In this document: one piece after another, positions 1 to 10,685 of the stretch
Layout: every line of letters starts with the position of its first letter
How positions within the stretch are numbered: the first letter of the stretch is position 1
Notes under the pieces: model-generated
Told to the model about the DNA's origin: nothing
What the model saw: only the letters and a program-made list of their open reading frames with translations
Databases searched by the model: none
Translations under genes and position numbers: made by a program
From: Impatiens glandulifera
Taxonomy: Eukaryota > Streptophyta > Magnoliopsida > Ericales > Balsaminaceae
Reading direction: 5' to 3'
Assembly (NCBI RefSeq): GCF_907164915.1
Contig: NC_061862.1
Location: 127,977,641 to 128,041,640, forward strand
Length of the DNA: 64,000 nucleotides

Positions 1-2661
1 CCGACAGATTATAGATTCGGTAAAAGACCATTTTTACTAGTGAAATTTATTTAAATATATAAAATATTCATTTATGCCTATAAATAAAAAAATTAATCAT
101 ATTTATCTAGTTAAAAAAATATATAAACTAGTGTTACTTCCATTTTTTCCACATGTATGCCTCATAAGTATTTTATTTATTTTTATTTAAATCCATACTT
201 CGTATACACAATAGTTCAAATGACACACTAACAGGCTATTATCACCTTTCACACGAAATTGTTTTATAAATTGTATTTAATTTTTTTAATTTAATTTAAT
301 TTATTTATTAAAAATAAATTATTTAAAATAACGATTTTTTTAATAAGATACCTGAGAGCAAGGCAGAGTTTTTATTTGAATATATATATATATATTTATA
401 TATTCTATTTATAATTGTTAAAATGAATGATAATTTTAAATAATGATTTTATTTTTAAAATTTAAATGAAATTAATCATTTTAATTTATATATAATTCTA
501 TTTATAATATATATTATTTAATTAATAATTAAATAAATGCCTAATCAAATTAAATAATTAATAATAATTTAGAATGAAATATTATAACTAAAATTTTATT
601 TTAAAATATTTTAATAAAATTAACATTTCTAATAATAATAATACATTCTAATATCAGATTTTTTTCGAGTGAAATTAAAGCTTATTTGATAAAAGAGGTA
701 GTGAGATTTCACTTGATTTTATTCCAAAATCCAAATATTATATCACATATCCAATCAATAATTTTATCCATATAAATACTTAAATTATCCTCTATTTAAT
801 ATTTTATTTTATATTAATAAAAATTCATTTTAGTATATATATAATATTTATTTTTTTAATATAAATTAAATTCTACAATTATTTTATTTTAATTTTTTAT
901 TAATTACCTCAAATAAAATTTAAAACATAATATAAATTCAAAGAAAAAATGGGAGAAGAAATGATGGAACTAAGAAAAAGAGGAGAAGAAAGGATGGATT
1001 CAATTAATTGTATTATTAATTATAAATATTAAATACAGATAAAAGTTCAAAGTGGATAAATGTTTATTAGATAATGTGGTGATAACACATGATTCCTTTC
1101 CCCAATTTCCTCTGTATCATTCCTTGTAGCTATATAATACATTTAACTCCATAAATATTAAACATTTGTATATGTTTCTACAAATAAAAAATATCAAAAC
1201 ATATGTAAAATTGACTAGTTATCAATTTTACTTTTATAAGGACAACTAAATCGGACATGGAATATAGTTGAACGAACACATCACTGTTAATCATGCAAGA
1301 AGTCATAGAATGTAATGATATCATTTTAATATATATATATATATATTCATATTAAAAAATAATTGTAATAAAATTAAATAAATTTACAAAGGCACATTTT
1401 AATTTAATCAAGACAGATAAATGAATAAGTAAATTAAACATTTTTATGAATTATTTAAATAACTCAAACTAATAAAAATAATTAATTATTTAAATTCCTA
1501 CTTCGTCTAACATATCACTCAATATATTAACCAAAATATTAAATATTATTTTTTAAAATTATTAATTTTTATTTTATTATAATATATTAATACATTTTAT
1601 TTTTTTTTGTATAAAAAAATCAATTTCTTTAAAATCATTACCAATTATTATCATTTTTATCTATCATAATTTAAAAAAAATCAAATCAGAATAACTAAAA
1701 TTAAGGAATGCCGGGGAGTAAAAGAAATAAGGAAGTGATAAAGAAAAGCTTAAAATAAATAATTTTTAGGAATTCCAGATTTAATTTCTTCTATGCCTTT
1801 TCTTCTTCAAATCTCTAAAATAAAAATAGCATCAATAAATCATTAAAATAAAAATAGCATTAATAAATCATTATATATTTTTTTAATTTTTTGGAAAGTA
1901 TTTTGATTTTATCTTCGTATAAACATAAAAATAAAGTAATTTAAGTGTAAGGAGTCTTTTACCTTATAGATTGAAAATCTCATATTCAATTACACTGCTT
2001 AACTAGTAGGGTTGCTTAAGAGAATAATATGATATATATATATATAACACAAAAATCTAATACAGTGGTGTGCTACATTTGTCTCCTCCTCAAGAGAAAT
2101 ATTAAATATATTTAAATTATATTATATTTAAATATTAAGCTTATGCTGACCTGAAGAGAAAATGACCAATAATATAACATATTTGTTTGTATGGTGATTG
2201 GTGACCTATAATATAAACAAGTCTTTAAATAATCTTATCTTCTAACCACCTAATACTATCAATCTACCTACAATTGTGAAACAATAAATCATCCATCATA
2301 GTGATATTTTTTTTGAGTAATAATAATGCAGTAGCTACTGAATTATCTTTAAGAGTATTTTGCTGGCAAAGCTCTAATCATGGTTGATGCAATGAACTGA
2401 TGTTGTTCATTCCTAGTCCTAGTCATGCGGTCAAATTATTGGTCACAATGAACAAAATTATCATTGATCAACATACGTCGTGAATTGTATTATAAAATTC
2501 TCATCTTGCATTATAGAGAAAAGATGACAAGTTAATAGTTCTGGACCACAATCTGAAAGCAGTCATTAGCTTATTATAATTGCATTCTTGTGAAATGCTG
2601 AACCATTAAGAGCTTAATAAATAATAGTAGCTGAGAATTAGACAATTAGAGAAGAAGAGAA
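1..2661. other. AT-rich intergenic region upstream of the dioxygenase gene
   Basis: No open reading frame with family resemblance and no recognisable RNA gene is seen on either strand. The sequence is dominated by A/T homopolymers and short TA tracts (around 378-395, 1332-1346, 2034-2046). A 28-bp unit is tandemly duplicated at about 1816-1873. The last 60 bases before the dioxygenase ATG are purine-rich, as in many plant 5' leaders, but no convincing TATA box at the usual spacing could be fixed. Confidence 0.6.
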
Positions 2662-4474
2662 ATGACTGGTCTAGTTTCAAGCTGGTCTAAGGATGTCCAA
2701 TCCTTGCCTGAGTCCTACATATTACCACAAGATCAAAGACCTTCTGAGCTAGTATCTGAATACATAAACATTTTGGTGGATCTCAACAACTGTGATCAAT
2801 TTGAAACCATACACGAGATTCTTGAAGCAGGCAAGGACTTGGGCTTCTTTCAGGTTTAATCTCTTGTAATTTACTAATTGAGTTTGTTCCAATTGATTAT
2901 ATTTTAATAATATTAATACTATTATTGATGAATTTAAGGTGATTAATCATGGGATTTCGGAGAATATAGTTGATGAGACAAGGGAAGTGGTTAAAGAGTT
3001 CTTTGTCATGCCAAGTGAGGTCCAAAAAAGATCATTCAAGGTGGATGTAACAAAAAGATGTAGACTTTACACTAGCACTTTCAATTATGATAAAGAGGAA
3101 GTCCATTTATGGAGAGATAACTTGACTCACCCTTGCCATCCTTTCCATGATTCTCTCCACCTCTTCCCACAACACCCTACAAGATATCGGTATGATATTA
3201 TGCATCGATTTTTAAGTAAACTTGTGACAAAAATATTTACATCGGTTATACAATTTTAACATCAACCATATAACTGATAGTGGTTTATTGGATAACCAAC
3301 CTTATAAATAGTTTTTAATTGCAATAATTAGTTGACCGATGATGGACGAAACTTTAATTTTTATGCTTTTTGCTTCTTTGTTTGATATTGGTACTTTGAT
3401 ATTGTCAAAACTTATGCTTACATAGCATAAAATTGTAATCTGTTGTTGGTTTTCCCACAATTTGTGTTACTTTCACAACATAAAGTTCATCAATGAAAAA
3501 GAGTCCAATTTTAAAATTGTACTAAAAAACACATAAATAAAAGTCAATATATATATAGTAATGACAAACATTTATTACAAACTAAAGATAAAAAACAAAA
3601 TGAGAAAATGAATGAACTCAAAATTCAATCCAAAAACAAAAATAATCGTGATGTCTAAGGTGGTTCATAAGATCCACAAATATCCCACACAATAAAGAAA
3701 CTTTAATACATTTATTAACATAAGTGGATCAATACATCGGATATAGGGTCGATTCGGGTTTAGAATTTGTATTTTATCATATATCTAAGGGGATCAATGC
3801 ATCCTATATTTCATTGCTTGTATGATTGACTGGGCAGGGAAGTTGTTGGAAAGTATTGTGGTCAAGTAAAGGAGTTGAGCACACGAATTCTTGAGCTGAT
3901 CGGATTAGGTTTGGATCTAGAAGAAGGATATTTTGAGAAGGAGAATCGGAGCGATGTTCATTTGTTCTCGGTTAATCATTACCCACGTTGTCCACAACCG
4001 AGTTTGACTCTTGGAATGAATAAACATTGCGATCCTAATCTCATAACCATTCTAAACCAAGGGGAAGTAGCCGGTCTCCAAATCTACAAGAATGGGAAAT
4101 GGATTTCCATTCAAACTATACCAAATGCTTTTGTTGTCATCCTTGGATATCAAATGCGGGTTAGTAGCTAGCTAGAACTAATTCATATTAATTATTGTTA
4201 CGTAAAGATTGACAATAATTGGCTCTTGTAGATCATTAGCAATGACAGACTCACAAGTGCGGAACATCGAGTTGTGACATGTTCTGAGGCCGATCGAACC
4301 ACCTTGGGATATTTTGTTGTTCCTTCAGACGAGTGTTTGATAGAACCAGCAAAAGAAATAGTGAATCATCAGCCAATTTACAAAACTGGTCAATACAAAG
4401 ATTTTCTCAACGTTTATGGTCAGACAAAAGGTGACAATGAAGCTATAATTAAATGCTACAAGTACCAAGCTTAA
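2662..4474 (+). CDS. 2-oxoglutarate/Fe(II)-dependent dioxygenase, four exons, H6H-like
   Basis: Predicted cytosolic oxidoreductase that would couple 2-oxoglutarate decarboxylation to hydroxylation or related oxidation of a small metabolite. Exons by GT-AG reading: 2662-2853, 2939-3189, 3838-4159, 4232-4474. They join in frame to 335 aa, the usual family length, with no stop. The N-terminal DIOX_N domain includes the VINHG motif (exon 2 start). The C-terminal 2OG-FeII_Oxy domain has NHYPRCP (194-200), iron ligands His211 and Asp213 in HCDPNLITIL, and the distal ligand His267 in SAEHRVV. Arg277 should bind 2-oxoglutarate. Two family-conserved positions differ: the RxS motif reads R-T-T (Thr279), and the usual GDQ reads GYQ at the end of exon 3. 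General resemblance is to hyoscyamine 6-hydroxylase/IDS-like enzymes, but the substrate cannot be named. It is the only host gene I can support here. It could be a functional specialised-metabolism enzyme or a recently decaying copy. Confidence 0.88.
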
Positions 4475-5243
4475 GCATTTGTGTCACTTTGATTATAAAA
4501 TGGGTTATGGATCCAATAATAAGGCTTCAAGTCTGTCAACTGCAGTTTAGGTTTGTTTATAAATCCCAAATTCCGAGTGTTCTAATGTTGGAGTGATGAA
4601 TTCAATTCCAAATTTCTAAATGTGTTGTTATTTTGATGGATGAAAAATATTTTTCTTAGCTAGTTAATTAAAGAATAAAATTGTTGTTTTAGTTATTTTA
4701 TTATTATTACTAGCATCTTTAATTTATACAGAGTGATATCATATGTTTATTTTTTTAATTGTGCGCTTGAAAAATCACGACGCACTCGTCTTTTTCTGGT
4801 TTTGCGCAATTCGAGATATCGACTCGAATGAACACTTTTGCTCACATGCCTTACTTTTCCTCTCAAATCCTGTTTGGGATGAGGGATTTTTAAATGGTAG
4901 GTTGATGCCCGAGTTTATCTACAAGAATGCCTAATAACACGACTAGCCGAGATACTAACTCAAATCGAGCTCGTCTCTAAGATATTTGACCTAGATCAAC
5001 TTAGCTTTTTTTTTAGAGTCGTCTAATTCGTTTAATCAGATAAATAAGGAAATGAAATTTTTCAAAAATTCTTTTGAGTTTGGTGCTTGGTTACGTGTAA
5101 GAAAAAGTATCGGCGTTATGCCCCACGCTTGTCCCAAATGGATAGACTCTACTTCGAAACAATTAACATTTTTTTCTTTAAAACACATGACAGTATTGCA
5201 CTTTATTTACAAACATTTATCTTATACATGTTTATATGTTATA
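4475..5243. other. Intergenic region downstream of the dioxygenase gene
   Basis: Contains the presumed 3' UTR of the dioxygenase, with AATAA-type signals at about 4514 and 4673. Otherwise there are short chance open frames without family resemblance. No RNA gene or complete mobile element is seen. Confidence 0.5.
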
Positions 5244-5305
5244 GCTTAATTTTAAGCTTGTTACATTATTGTATTTGATATATATTGAATTACATAAATT
5301 ATATT

Positions 5306-5308
<3 letters not shown>

Positions 5309-5392
<84 letters not shown>
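5309..5392. repeat. (TA)42 microsatellite
   Basis: An uninterrupted run of 42 TA dinucleotides. It lies inside the left LTR remnant of the old copia fossil, where the right-hand LTR remnant carries a shorter TA tract at about 16888-16916. Such a tract is likely to vary in length and to be error-prone in assembly. Confidence 0.95.
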
Positions 5393-5396
<4 letters not shown>

Positions 5397-5672
5397 TAAA
5401 ATTAGACTTATAAGAAAACTAATATAATCTAATAATATAATAATGATATTATCACAATCTTATAATATTCTAATAATATATTACAAATATGTTATTTTAT
5501 ATATGATAACATCTCTTCTTAAACTCAAGATGAAAGAGACTTTGACAACTTAAGATTGCGATGAGATTGTGAAATATAATCATCTCCAAGCTTGATAAAC
5601 TCGTAAGTATTAAGATTCATCAAATGACGTGATGATAGTGAGTTGTAAAAATCCATCGAAGAAAGTAGAATC

Positions 5673-6831
5673 CACTAGTAAAAAAATGACTTTTAACGAG
5701 AGCAGGAACTCTCGGTGAAAGCCAATATGCTATCGGTGATAGTTTTCACCGAGGGAAATAAACGCTCTCGAAAGGTGTCGGTAATATGGTTGTCGGTGAA
5801 GAAAAAATTAATATCACTGAGCGCATTTTTTCCCTCGAAGATAATTAAATTCTTTTATCGAGAGTAGAGTCAATGCTCTCAGTGATAATCAGTCTTTCTA
5901 AAAAGAAATATATATTATGAAATCTCCATCCGGTTATCCAGACTAAATCACCATTTCGCCCTAGCTAAACATGAATCCTCCAAATTGGAAGATTCAAGCT
6001 TAAGCTTATGAGAGTACTGTTTCGCCCTCCTTCCCTCAGATCTTTGTGTGATATCATTATGTAACCATTAGGGTTTACAATAAAGAAGGGATCGATAAAT
6101 TAGATAAAGGGTTTACCTGTATAATCTCCGCCAAGCCTTCACAGTCTCCTCCTCCCTGTAGTAAATCATAGTATCTTGCAGTATCCATCTCATCTTTAAA
6201 TACTTGCAGAAAACACCAAAATGAATGAAAGAAAATTATGGATTATGATTATGATTGTGATTATGATCAAACTCTTAATAACACCTTTCTATTACATCTT
6301 CAACAAGCATTTGAAAGTCTGTTCTTACTTCCGTTCTTGATTGCATTACAGATCTCAATTCTCCACCTTTCGAAAACAATAAACAACAAAGATCATCATC
6401 TCAATACACAACTTTATCAATGTCCAACCATGGAATCGTCTCTAATATTGTAAACAACAAAGATCATCATCTCTATTTTTTTTATTAACCGTATTTGGTG
6501 CAGTTTGTTTCCTAGTTTCTTCTACTTCTTTAGATCTGTGCGGATAGCTCTAGCGAGATTGAAGAGCCATCGTAGAACCAATTTGGGATGGATGAAAGGT
6601 CGGTTACGTCAGAATGAAGAGGAAAAAGAGAGGAAAAATTAACCGTTTGTACGGTCGCTGAAATTAATTAGGACAAAATATAACTTTTTTACCGAGAGCA
6701 ACTCTCTACTCTTTGTTATAATCATAATTTTAACCGAGAGCACCCATTTTTCCTCGGTGATATTAATATCACCGAGACCATTCTTTCGCTCTCGTCAATA
6801 ATTCTCGGTAATTGTGCATTTTTTACTAGTG
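5673..6831. mobile_element. Non-autonomous CACTA (En/Spm-type) transposon, 1159 bp
   Basis: Begins CACTAGTAAAAAAATG and ends with its inverse CATTTTTTACTAGTG, a 15-16 bp terminal inverted repeat starting with the diagnostic CACTA. Both subterminal regions are rich in CGAGAGC, CTCGGT and ACCGAG words in both orientations, as expected for transposase-binding subterminal repeats. The flanks share AATC (5669-5672 and 6832-6835). CACTA elements normally duplicate 3 bp, so this is either a 4-bp duplication or a 3-bp one with one extra base. No transposase frame is present; the short open frames inside are not coding-like. Confidence 0.8.
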
Positions 6832-7140
6832 AATCCAATGAGTATTGAATGGTAAGATAAAATAACAATCGAAAAGAAACTCTGAAGTTACTCGTTAGTT
6901 TTGTAATCCATTCAACGACGAGATGGTGGTACATTGTCTAAATGAGTATTGAATGTTGGGACAAATTATGTTGACTAAAATAAACTAGGGAATAAGTTTA
7001 TTTAATGCTGACATTATTTTGATGATATATGTTAAAATTAGTTATGATCAAGCTAAGTTTTCTTTATGTTTTGTGCATGAGCAATTCTGCGAGATAATGC
7101 TAACTTAGACGTAGTCTAAAGCAGGCTATTTTAGACGTCT

Positions 7141-8190
7141 TACGTAGTTAGACAAGGACATCTAACTCCTTTAGATGTTGTCTAAAGGGAAACATAGTTA
7201 GACGATGACGTCTAACTCTTTTAGACGTAGTCTAAAGGGAAACATAGTTAGACGAGGACGTCTAACTCCTTTATACGCGGTTTAAAGGGAAACGTAGTTA
7301 GACGAGGACGTCTAACTCCTTTAGACGCGGTCTAAAGGGAAACATAGTTAAACGAGAACATCTAAATCCTTTAAACGCGGTTTAAATAGAAATGTAGTTG
7401 GACGAGGACGTCTAACTCCTTTAGACACGGTCTAAAGGGAAACGTAATTAGACGAGGACGTCCAACTCCTTTAGACGTGATCTAAAGGGAAACTTAGTTA
7501 GACGAGGTCGTTTAACTCCTTTAGACGATGTCTAAAGGGAAACGTAGTTAGACGAAGATGTCTAAATCCTTTAGACATTGTTTAAAGGTAAACGTAGTTA
7601 GAAGAGGACGTCTAACTCCTTTTGATGCGGTCTAAAGAGAAACGTAGTTAGACGAGGTTGTCTAACTCCTTTAGACGCGGTCTAAAGGGAAACATAGTTA
7701 GACGAGGTCGTCTAACTCCTTTAGACTCTATCTAAAGGGAAACGTAGTTAGACGAGGACGTCTAATTCCTTTAGACGTGGTCTAAAGGGAAACGTAGTTA
7801 GACGAGATCGTTTAACACCTTTATACACGGTTTAAAGGGAAACGTAGTTAGACGAGGTCGTCTAACTCCTTTAAAAGTTGTCTAAAGGGAAGCGTAGTTA
7901 GACGAGGTCGTCTAACTCCTTTAGACGCGGTCTAAAGGAATGCGTAGTTAGACGAGGACGTCTAACTCCTTTAGACGCGGTCTAAAGTAATGCGTAGTGA
8001 GACGAGGACGTCTAACTCCTTTAGATGCGGTCTAAAGGGACGCGTAGTTAGACGAGGACGTCTAACTCCTTTAGACGTGGTCTAAAGGGATGCGTAGTTA
8101 GATGAGGACGTCTAACTCCTTTAGACGCGGTCTAAAGGAATGCGTAGTTAGACGAAGACGTCTAACTCCTTTAGTCGCGGTCTAAAGAAG
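7141..8190. repeat. 50-bp tandem array in copia-1 5' LTR (about 21 units)
   Basis: Period is exactly 50 bp over about 1 kb. Each unit holds two short inverted repeats: TTAGACG-4 bases-CGTCTAA, and CTTTAGAC-3 bases-GTCTAAAG. Many base changes between units are paired or confined to loops and spacers, though this was judged by eye. No spacers of variable sequence exist, so this is a satellite-like LTR array and not a CRISPR. Confidence 0.93.
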
Positions 8191-8512
8191 AACGTCTAAT
8201 GCCTTACTTTAGTAGCCGTTTGAAGAAAGCATTTGTCTAACCATGATCTCTTTACTGTCTTCTCCACTTTATTCTATGCAGTCTAACAAGCTATCTAATT
8301 CTATCCAATGAATTATTACCACATACGCGAATATCTCTCAAATATATATTTTCAGTACAAGACAAGATCAAAGGATATTCAACTCACTATCTGTTCGGTA
8401 CGACCATAATCAAATTACTCATAGTCTGTTGTACTCTTGTACTATAGGCGGTCGTCCAATGGATATATGCCACATATCCTCAAAGAATATTCGACCGTTG
8501 TTGTACTTCAAC

Positions 8513-8519
8513 TATATAT
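8513..8519 (+). promoter_or_regulatory. Putative LTR TATA box, copia-1 5' LTR
   Basis: TATATAT lies about 25 bp downstream of TTCGACCGTTG and just upstream of AAGGACAACG. The same three-part order recurs in the copia-2 LTRs (TATTTAA at 31643) although the surrounding LTR sequence has diverged. It is therefore the best candidate for the retrotransposon core promoter. Start site not determined. Confidence 0.5.
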
Positions 8520-9013
8520 GGAGGCTCAAGGACAACGGTCAAACTGTCTCACTCATTTTCGATTCAAGAAATTTTCTAAAATAAAACATCTCTCTTACTG
8601 TCTAGCAGTGATTCCAATGTAATTGTATACTGTCTTTTCTGTGAGAAACTTTATTGCTGTAAGTTGAACAAATGTTGTTTTGTTAGTGTGTTAGCTAGAT
8701 TAGTGAGTTTTATTTGATTCAAAGTATTTAGTGGATATCCTTTCGACTGTGGAAGAAGGGGTGACGTAGGAGTTTTATCTCCGAACATCTATAAAACTCC
8801 TTGTGTTCTTTATTTTCTTCCATTTGCATTTAGTTGTCTAAAGCTTCAAATCCAATGAACAGTTCTGCACTTGAATCCATTTGAAGAGTTTGGAGGATTT
8901 GCGAAGAATAGAAACAAATATAATCTCTCACAGGATTACTATCGAAGAGTTTATCTTAAGTTGTTAATAATAGTAAGACTCTAGTCTCTATTGGTAACTC
9001 CGATCCCAACAAG

Positions 9014-9025
9014 TGGTATCAGAGC
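9014..9025 (+). other. Primer-binding site of copia-1
   Basis: TGGTATCAGAGC, the plant copia primer site complementary to the 3' end of initiator methionine tRNA. It starts two bases after the end of the 5' LTR. Confidence 0.9.
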
Positions 9026-9064
9026 CTTGTTTTCTATTCTCAAGCACCAAAAAGAATCTAAATC

Positions 9065-10685
9065 ATGTCTATGGCCGCTCCAACCAAGGTTCCCATCTTC
9101 TCGAAAGAGAACTATGTCGTGTGGAAGAAGAGAGTCATGCTCATTTATCTGCCATAGATGATGACATGTGGCTTGTCATCACCGAAGGCCCGATAAAGAT
9201 TGAGAAAGACAGATTTGAGTGGACTAGTAAAGATAGTAGGAAGAACAACCTCGACAACCTGACCATGAATATTATGTACAAAACTATGGATGATAACATG
9301 TTTAACCACATCATATCATGCAACTCTGCCAAGGAGATCTGGGAGAGGTTGACTCAACCTTATAAAGGAAACGAGCAAACCAAAGAGAACAAACTCATGG
9401 TTGCCACACAATAGTTTGATAATATCAAGATGCGTCCTGGAGAGACGGTGACTGAATTTGATGGAAGGTTCAACAAGATTATGACCACTCTTTCTACTCT
9501 GGGCAAGACTTACAGCAACAAAGAGGTTGCAATCAAAGTCATGCATGCTCTACCCAAGGAGTGAGATATCAAGACGATAGCGATGAGGGAGTCTAAAGAT
9601 CTCAACAAGATTGAGCTCTTTGACTTGCTAGCCGATCTGAAGGCCTATTAGTTTGAGATAAACTCTAGGAATGAAGAGGAGCTCTCCACATCTAATATTG
9701 CGACTAAGGCGCTAGTGACTACTGAGGAGCCACATGCTCTTCTTCATGAAGAAATTCGGCAAATTCATGAAGAGAGCAATTCTAACTCAAGCTCTTCAAA
9801 CAATAACAGTGATGATAAAAACAACTATAAGGCTAACTTAAAGTGTTTTGATTGTGAAAAATTAGGACACTTAAAGTAGGAGTGCAGGAAGCCAAAGCGA
9901 GATAAGAATAAGAAGGACAAGAAAGAGTCGAATGCTCTAATGACGGCTGACAGCAAAACCAAGAGGGACCAAAGCGATTCAGATGACTTATCATCTAGCG
10001 ATAGTGGTGATGAATAGGTCACTTGCTTCATGGAAAAAGAAGAAGTCGACTCTGAGGTATTTGATTTTTCTTCTGAGGAATTGATAAGAGATGAACTTAC
10101 TTCTGCATTCAATGACATGGTCAGTGAGTACAGACTTTTGTAATAAAATGAGATGGAAATATAAAACTGATAAACCTTGTTCATCTCAAACTTCTGAACA
10201 AAAAGATCTTGAAAACAACGTGGTCGAGCTCTCATCTTAGAATGAAAAGCTCAAGGAAAAGGTTCAAACATTATTTTCTGAAAACTAACGGTTGACTTAT
10301 GTGGTCAGTTACTGGACAAGGTCTGGAGATGCAATCAAATAGCAAATAAGTATGCTGAGGCCTTCCAGATGAAATTCGGTTTAGAATTTGACAATGTCAG
10401 CCTAGACAAGTCCTGTGAAAAGTTAAACTCAGCAAAAGATAAGTTTAAGCCAATGAAAATTGTTAGAGGGAGTTTAATTGATAAAGGGACTAATTCAAGC
10501 TATAAGGACTTAACCTTAAAGGATGAGGTTATTTATGTTCCACCAACTGTAAGCTGGATGAAACCTAGGAAGGAAGTAGCCAACAAGTTTGGCAATTCAA
10601 AACCTGACAAGAAGTCAAGGAGAGTTAGACAAAAACCATCCTCTAAGATTAATAGACGTCTGCTAAGCCTAAATTATACGTATTA
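9065..10685 (+). pseudogene. Copia-1 gag remnant
   Basis: Would encode the nucleocapsid polyprotein. The ATG at 9065 follows the primer site; the frame shifts within about 90 bases and continues as the UBN2-type gag domain (about 9130-9660, with MYKTMDDN and EIWERLTQPY) interrupted by stops. A CCHC zinc knuckle, CFDCEKLGH then C, lies at about 9845-9890 with an in-frame stop between His and the last Cys. A basic and acidic linker follows, then a C-terminal stretch (10369-10685) with the VSWMK motif, also present in copia-2. Several stops (for example TAG at 9412, TGA at 9562) make it non-functional. Confidence 0.85.

Larger units (their letters stand above)
6954..9011 (+). repeat. Copia-1 5' LTR
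   Basis: 2058 bp, with 7-bp inverted ends TGTTGGG...CCCAACA. It comprises a unique U3 start, an array of 50-bp hairpin units (7141-8190), a promoter-like module (CCAAT at 8456, TATATAT at 8513) and an R/U5-like end. The right LTR (14491-16534) repeats the same order. The two differ by many scattered substitutions, which points to an old insertion; I did not compute an identity. Confidence 0.9.

Noticed and set aside
1940..2030. Possible degraded tRNA-derived SINE
   Set aside because: A weak box-B-like stretch (GATTGAAAATCTC...) is present, but box A and spacing cannot be established, and there is no second copy in the window.
7141..8190. CRISPR-like regular array
   Set aside because: There are no unique spacers between repeats. 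The 50-bp units are contiguous, lie in an LTR and recur in the partner LTR; the genome is plant.
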